From Verrucomicrobiaceae bacterium (lineage in GTDB: Bacteria > Verrucomicrobiota > Verrucomicrobiia > Verrucomicrobiales > Verrucomicrobiaceae), in assembly GCA_947463285.1 (NCBI GenBank), contig CANHTV010000098.1, positions 1-10,148 of the forward strand: DNA of 10,148 nucleotides. The letters run 5' to 3'. The notes below the pieces were generated by a model. The model did not search any database. It was not told the DNA's origin and saw only the letters and a list, made by a program, of their open reading frames with translations. The position numbers and the translations under genes were made by a program. Positions 6,693-10,148 of the stretch are shown here, one piece after another. Positions within the stretch are counted from its first letter, which is position 1; every line of letters begins with the position of its first letter.

Positions 6693-8735
6693 TTAGACCG
6701 CCTCAGGCAGAGTAACGTAGGGGTCTTCGTTGAGAACGACTTTTTTAGAGCCGCTAAGAAGTCTGACCCATTCACGTAGGCAGCCTAGGAAAATGATCGC
6801 GACCGCACAGAGGAAAAAGGCCGTGACAGCAGTATCGACATTGAAGTTGAACTGCTGTGCAGCCCATTCCTTGAGTTGCTGTTCCGTGCCGCCAGCGGCA
6901 ATCTGGTCACTGTAAAATTTAGCCCCTGCGATAAAACCCATCTTGGGATTGGCATCGAAGAGCTTAATGTAGCCAGCCGTGAAAGTGGCGCTCATCAGGA
7001 AGAGCAGGGGAATCACCGTCACGAGCAGGTAGCGGGTTTTGCCCATCTTGATCAAAATCGTCGTGCCGAGGCAGAAGGCGATCACGGCCAGCAGTTGATT
7101 GGCGATGCCAAAAAGCGGCCAGAGAGTGTTGATACCGCCCAGCGGATCGACCACACCTTGATACAAAAAGTAACCCCAGGCAGCCACAAGCAAGGCGCTT
7201 GCAAAGACATTGGCGGGCAGACTCTGGGTATTGCCAAGCGGTTTCCAAATACCTCCCAGGAAATCTTGCAGGATGAAGCGTCCGACACGGGTGCCGGCAT
7301 CAATCGTCGTCAGAATGAACAGTGCTTCAAACATGATGGCAAAGTGATACCAGAATGACATCCAGCTCGGGCCAAAAGCGCGTGCAAACATTTGAGCCAT
7401 GCCGACCGCAAAGGTGGGCGCGCCACCGACACGGCCAAACATCGTCTTCTCACCGATATCAGCTGCCAGTTTGTCCATGCCTGCGACCGTGACGGGGAAG
7501 CCTGCATTGGTAATCACGCCCACGACCTCCTGCGGAGCCATGGTCTTGTTGATGCCGGCATTGATGGCGAAATATTCACCGGGTTGAAGTGCACAGGCGG
7601 CGACGAGGGCCATCAGGGCTACTAGCATTTCAGTGACCATCGCGCCGTAGGCCACGCTGCGGATGGATTCTTCACGGTCCAGCAGCTTAGGTGTCGTGCC
7701 AGATGAAATGAGCGCGTGAAAGCCGGATATGGCACCGCAGGCAATGGTAATGAAAACAAATGGAAATACACCTCCAAGGAAAACCAAACCTGTGCCATCG
7801 ACAAACTTAGTGAGCTTTGGCATGTGCAACTCAGGAGCTACCCATATGACGACCAACGCCAGCACGGCCACGGTGCCGATTTTCATGAATGTACTGAGAT
7901 AATCACGTGGAGCCAGAAGCATCCAGACTGGCAGCACCGAGGCCGCAAAACCATAAATCATGATCGACCAGGCAATGGTCTCACCTTTGTAGTCAAAGAG
8001 ATACTCAATGCCCCAATCTTTTAAATGACTGCCTGCCCAGACGCTGGCGATCAGGCCCACGATGCCAAAAATGGTGATGTCACGGACACTGACTTTGAAA
8101 ATGGTATGACCGAAGCCCATGATGAAGGCCAGTGGGATGGTCATGGCAATGGTGAAGAGTCCCCACGGGCTCTCAGCCAAGGCTTTAACCACAACAAGAC
8201 CCAGCACGGCAAGCAGGATGGTCATGATGCAGAGGACGGAAATCATCGCCACAAGGCCGACTATGGGATTCACCTCTTCCTTCAGCATTTGGCCCACGGA
8301 TTTGCCCCCGCGTCGGATCGAAGCAAACATCACGATGGCATCATGAACTCCGCCTCCCAGAGTGGCACCAATCAAGATCCACAGTGTGCCGGGAAGGTAG
8401 CCAAACTGAGCCGCCAGCACGGGGCCAACGAGCGGCCCTGGTCCTGCGATGGCGGCAAAGTGATGGCCAAAGACCACCCACTTGCTCGTCGGGACAAAGT
8501 CTTTGCCGTCTTTTTTGGTGTGGGCTGGTGTGGCGCGTTGATCATCCAGCACTAGCACCTTAGTCATAAGCCACTTGCTATAAAAGCGATACGCTACAGC
8601 GAAGGAACAAATGCCAGCCACGACGATCCAGAGAGCGTTGATGGTCTCCCCCTTATGTAGGGCAGAGAAGGCGACAGAACCCGCGCCAAGAGCGGAGATG
8701 GCGAGCCAAGTGAGGATGCGTAAAGGTTTCGGCAT
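6693..8735 (-). CDS. cstA: Carbon starvation protein CstA, peptide/pyruvate transporter
   Basis: 680 residues from ATG at 8735. The frame extends 24 codons further to an ATG at 8807, but that extension (RYHDQGYFPLLIEGRG) is not CstA-like, whereas from 8735 the chain aligns with the E. coli N-terminus, which shares the GExINALWIVVA block. CstA is a polytopic inner-membrane carrier induced on carbon starvation, shown in enteric bacteria to take up peptides and pyruvate. The match is full length: FGHHFAAIAGPGPLVGPVLA (about 89-108), LLAPRDYLSTFMKIGT, CGAISGFHALISSGTTPK (about 331-348), FWYHFAIMFEALFILTTIDAGTR and GVVDPLGGINTLWPLFGIANQ. Many hydrophobic helices run throughout. It is first in a three-gene operon and divergent from the NPCBM/PVC gene, 93 bases apart. 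No small YbdD-like companion gene is visible. Confidence 0.96.
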   Translation of the reverse strand: MPKPLRILTWLAISALGAGSVAFSALHKGETINALWIVVAGICSFAVAYRFYSKWLMTKVLVLDDQRATPAHTKKDGKDFVPTSKWVVFGHHFAAIAGPGPLVGPVLAAQFGYLPGTLWILIGATLGGGVHDAIVMFASIRRGGKSVGQMLKEEVNPIVGLVAMISVLCIMTILLAVLGLVVVKALAESPWGLFTIAMTIPLAFIMGFGHTIFKVSVRDITIFGIVGLIASVWAGSHLKDWGIEYLFDYKGETIAWSIMIYGFAASVLPVWMLLAPRDYLSTFMKIGTVAVLALVVIWVAPELHMPKLTKFVDGTGLVFLGGVFPFVFITIACGAISGFHALISSGTTPKLLDREESIRSVAYGAMVTEMLVALMALVAACALQPGEYFAINAGINKTMAPQEVVGVITNAGFPVTVAGMDKLAADIGEKTMFGRVGGAPTFAVGMAQMFARAFGPSWMSFWYHFAIMFEALFILTTIDAGTRVGRFILQDFLGGIWKPLGNTQSLPANVFASALLVAAWGYFLYQGVVDPLGGINTLWPLFGIANQLLAVIAFCLGTTILIKMGKTRYLLVTVIPLLFLMSATFTAGYIKLFDANPKMGFIAGAKFYSDQIAAGGTEQQLKEWAAQQFNFNVDTAVTAFFLCAVAIIFLGCLREWVRLLSGSKKVVLNEDPYVTLPEAV

Positions 8736-8828
8736 AAGAATTGTCAGACTAGAGAGTCCCCGGCCTTCGATCAAGAGAGGAAAATAGCCTTGATCGTGAT
8801 ACCTCAAATGGAGTGTAGTGCCAGCTCG
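8736..8828. promoter_or_regulatory. Divergent promoter region, cstA / NPCBM-dehydrogenase gene
   Basis: These 93 bases must carry both promoters. For cstA (minus strand), TTGATC at 8774-8769 and TAGTCT at 8751-8746 are 17 bases apart. For the plus gene, TTGATC at 8790-8795 is followed by TGTAGT at 8814-8819 with an 18-base spacer. The -10 matches are weak, and both would give very short leaders. No Shine-Dalgarno is visible before either ATG. Both -35-like boxes lie in the arms of the inverted repeat described separately. Confidence 0.5.
8768..8796. repeat. Perfect 8-bp inverted repeat centred in the divergent promoter
   Basis: CGATCAAG (8768-8775) and CTTGATCG (8789-8796) are exact reverse complements separated by 13 bases, so equivalent positions are 21 bp apart, about two helical turns. 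The repeat centre (8782) is exactly the midpoint between the cstA ATG (8735) and the plus-strand ATG (8829); each arm edge is 33 bases from its start codon. A dimeric regulator could bind here, or the arms could be paired -35 elements. Confidence 0.5.
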
Positions 8829-10148
8829 ATGAAAATTCAGTTATTACTCCTGCTCTTCCCTGCGCTGCTTTTCGCCGCGCCGAAGCCTCTTTTCCGCTCG
8901 CCGGTCATCGACACGAAAACGCCGAACCACAGCGTGGACATCGACGTGTCGCTCGAAGGCGCCAAAGAGCTCTTCCTCGTCGTCACCGATGGCGGAAACG
9001 GCTTCGCCGCGGATTGGGCGGACTGGGCTGAGCCGCGGCTCGTGCTCGGCGATGGCAGCGATAAAAAACTCACCGAGGTCGAATGGAAAGCCGCGCGGTC
9101 CGGCTGGGGCAGCGTGCGGGTGAATTCGAACTGCGAAGGTCAGACCCTGCGCAGCGCCGGCAAAGCCATCGAATACGGCATCGGCACGCATGCGAACAGC
9201 GTCATCGCTTTCAATCTACCTGCGGGCACGAAGCGCTTCAAAGCACGCGGCGCCCTTGATGAAGGCGGCACGAAGCAAGGGAGCACCAGCGTCGAGTTCC
9301 GCGTTTACACGGAGAATCCCGGCCCGCTGCAAGCCAGCGCCGTGGCGGGTGCTTCGCACGAGCCTGCGGACTCCACCGAGCAGCTCGACGTGCATCCCGA
9401 ACTCACCGTGCAGCTCTTTGCCAGCGAGCCGATGATGGCGTCGCCTTCCAGCATCGACATCGACCACCGTGGCCGCGTGTGGGTCTGTGAGGTCGTGAAC
9501 TACCGCAAGCACAACGGTGAACGCGCCGATGGCGACCGCATCCTCATCCTCGAAGACAGCGATGGCGACGCGAAGGCCGACAAATCCACCGTCTTCCACC
9601 AGGGCCGCGATGTGGACAGCGCGCACGGCATCTGCGTGCTCGGCAACAAAGCGCTCATCTCCTGCGGCGACGACGTTTTCTGGCTCATCGACGACAACGG
9701 CGACGACAAAGCCGACCGCAAAGAGCTCCTGTTCACCAAGATCGGCGGAGCGCAGCACGACCACGGCATCCACGCCTTCCACTTCGGCCCCGATGGCCGC
9801 CTCTACTTCAACTTTGGCAACGCCGGCAAACAGCTCTGCGACGCCAAAGGCAACCTCATCACTGACATCCACGGCGTCAAATGCACCAACCAAAACAACC
9901 GCCCGTATCAGCAAGGCATGGTCTTCCGCTGCGAACTGGACGGCAGCAAGGTCGAGGTGCTCGCCTGGAACTTCCGCAACAACTGGGAAGTCGCCGTCGA
10001 TAGCTTCGGCACCCTGTGGCAGAGCGACAACGACGACGACGGCAACAAAGGCGTGCGCATCAACTACGTCATGGAGTTCGGCAACTACGGCTACTCCGAC
10101 GAAATGACCGGCGCAGGCTGGCAGACACCGCGCATTGGTTGGGAGAGC
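8829..10148 (+). CDS. Secreted NPCBM plus PVC-type membrane-bound dehydrogenase-like protein, N-terminal part (cut by right window edge)
   Basis: The frame is open from ATG at 8829 to the last base (440 codons), with no stop inside the window. Residues 1-17 are a clear signal peptide (MKIQLLLLLFPALLFAA). Residues about 20-165 are an NPCBM-like beta-sandwich, recognised by GIGTHANS at 117-124 and the RFKARGALDEGG strand. From about L186 (LDVHPELTVQLFASEPMMA) the PVC-type dehydrogenase domain begins, a propeller seen in Planctomycetes and Verrucomicrobia: GRVWVCEVVNYR, the calcium-loop-like DSDGDAKAD (from D243) and DDNGDDKAD, HDHGIHAFHFGPDGRLYF, and NFRNNWEVAVDSFGTLWQSD. Full-length relatives often continue into HEAT repeats and a cytochrome c CxxCH site, which cannot be seen here. 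It is probably periplasmic or at the cell surface and binds or oxidises a carbohydrate; the substrate is unknown. Third codon positions look more G/C-biased than in the neighbouring operon. Confidence 0.88.
   Translation, partial: MKIQLLLLLFPALLFAAPKPLFRSPVIDTKTPNHSVDIDVSLEGAKELFLVVTDGGNGFAADWADWAEPRLVLGDGSDKKLTEVEWKAARSGWGSVRVNSNCEGQTLRSAGKAIEYGIGTHANSVIAFNLPAGTKRFKARGALDEGGTKQGSTSVEFRVYTENPGPLQASAVAGASHEPADSTEQLDVHPELTVQLFASEPMMASPSSIDIDHRGRVWVCEVVNYRKHNGERADGDRILILEDSDGDAKADKSTVFHQGRDVDSAHGICVLGNKALISCGDDVFWLIDDNGDDKADRKELLFTKIGGAQHDHGIHAFHFGPDGRLYFNFGNAGKQLCDAKGNLITDIHGVKCTNQNNRPYQQGMVFRCELDGSKVEVLAWNFRNNWEVAVDSFGTLWQSDNDDDGNKGVRINYVMEFGNYGYSDEMTGAGWQTPRIGWES

Noticed and set aside
8025..8555. 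Plus-strand 176-codon open frame opposite cstA
   Set aside because: It lies entirely inside the well-conserved cstA gene on the opposite strand; its His/Asp/Gln-rich composition is typical of antisense shadow frames.
9216..9914. Minus-strand 232-codon frame rich in Val, Ala and Asp
   Set aside because: Antisense shadow of the same high-GC gene, with no start context or recognisable fold.
9517..10107. Plus-strand 196-codon frame rich in Ser, Thr and Ala
   Set aside because: It is an alternative frame of the NPCBM/PVC dehydrogenase gene, whose own frame is open and shows family motifs throughout; the low-complexity composition is a GC artefact.
1..10148. Mobile element, phage, CRISPR or defence island
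   Set aside because: No transposase, integrase, terminal repeats, spaced direct repeats or nuclease/toxin motifs were seen; every sizeable frame is explained by household or envelope genes.

Overview
The window looks like chromosomal DNA of a verrucomicrobial (PVC-superphylum) bacterium, probably close to Prosthecobacter/Verrucomicrobium. The strongest pointer is the gene entering from the right edge. It has a secretion signal, an NPCBM-type carbohydrate-binding domain and the start of a PVC-type 'membrane-bound dehydrogenase' propeller domain, a combination typical of Verrucomicrobia and Planctomycetes. Moderately high GC, near-absent Shine-Dalgarno sequences and VWA proteins with Gly-rich linkers fit the same lineage. 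I see no insertion sequence, phage gene, tRNA, rRNA, CRISPR array or recognisable defence gene. The region reads as ordinary, densely packed chromosome.

Layout. (1) 1-638, minus: the N-terminal 212 codons of a membrane-anchored VWA protein that runs off the left edge. (2) 639-856: a divergent intergenic region with a 19-bp operator-like dyad. (3) 857-2551, plus: a single-pass membrane protein with a long acidic Pro/Glu-rich cytoplasmic tail, a Gly-rich linker and a C-terminal VWA domain. (4) 2637-5160, plus: three tightly packed genes, metF (methylenetetrahydrofolate reductase), a ROK-family fructokinase-like kinase and a LolD/MacB-type ABC ATPase. The last two junctions are 4-base ATGA overlaps. 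(5) 8735 down to 5164, minus: a three-gene operon, cstA, then a zinc-ribbon plus TPM-domain protein, then a DUF1460 (NlpC/P60-like amidase) protein with a Tat-like signal. Its gaps are 8 and 9 bases, and it ends three bases from the convergent ABC gene. (6) 8736-8828: a compact divergent promoter region with a perfect 8-bp inverted repeat centred exactly between the cstA start codon and the next gene's start codon. (7) 8829-10148, plus: the NPCBM/PVC dehydrogenase-like gene, 440 codons visible, cut by the right edge.

How the genes may work together. CstA imports peptides or pyruvate under carbon limitation, and the last gene of its operon is predicted to cut peptidoglycan peptides outside the cytoplasm, so a link to peptide scavenging or wall turnover is plausible but inferred. 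The cstA promoter faces a secreted, carbohydrate-binding oxidoreductase-like protein, which may mean shared nutrient-responsive control. The metF/ROK/ABC cluster joins one-carbon metabolism, sugar phosphorylation and a transport ATPase without a permease; the coupling is tight but its purpose is not apparent. The two divergent VWA proteins may form an envelope-associated pair. I did not find a convincing wholly new system. The best leads are the symmetric divergent promoter, the cstA-TPM-DUF1460 operon and the permease-less ATPase.
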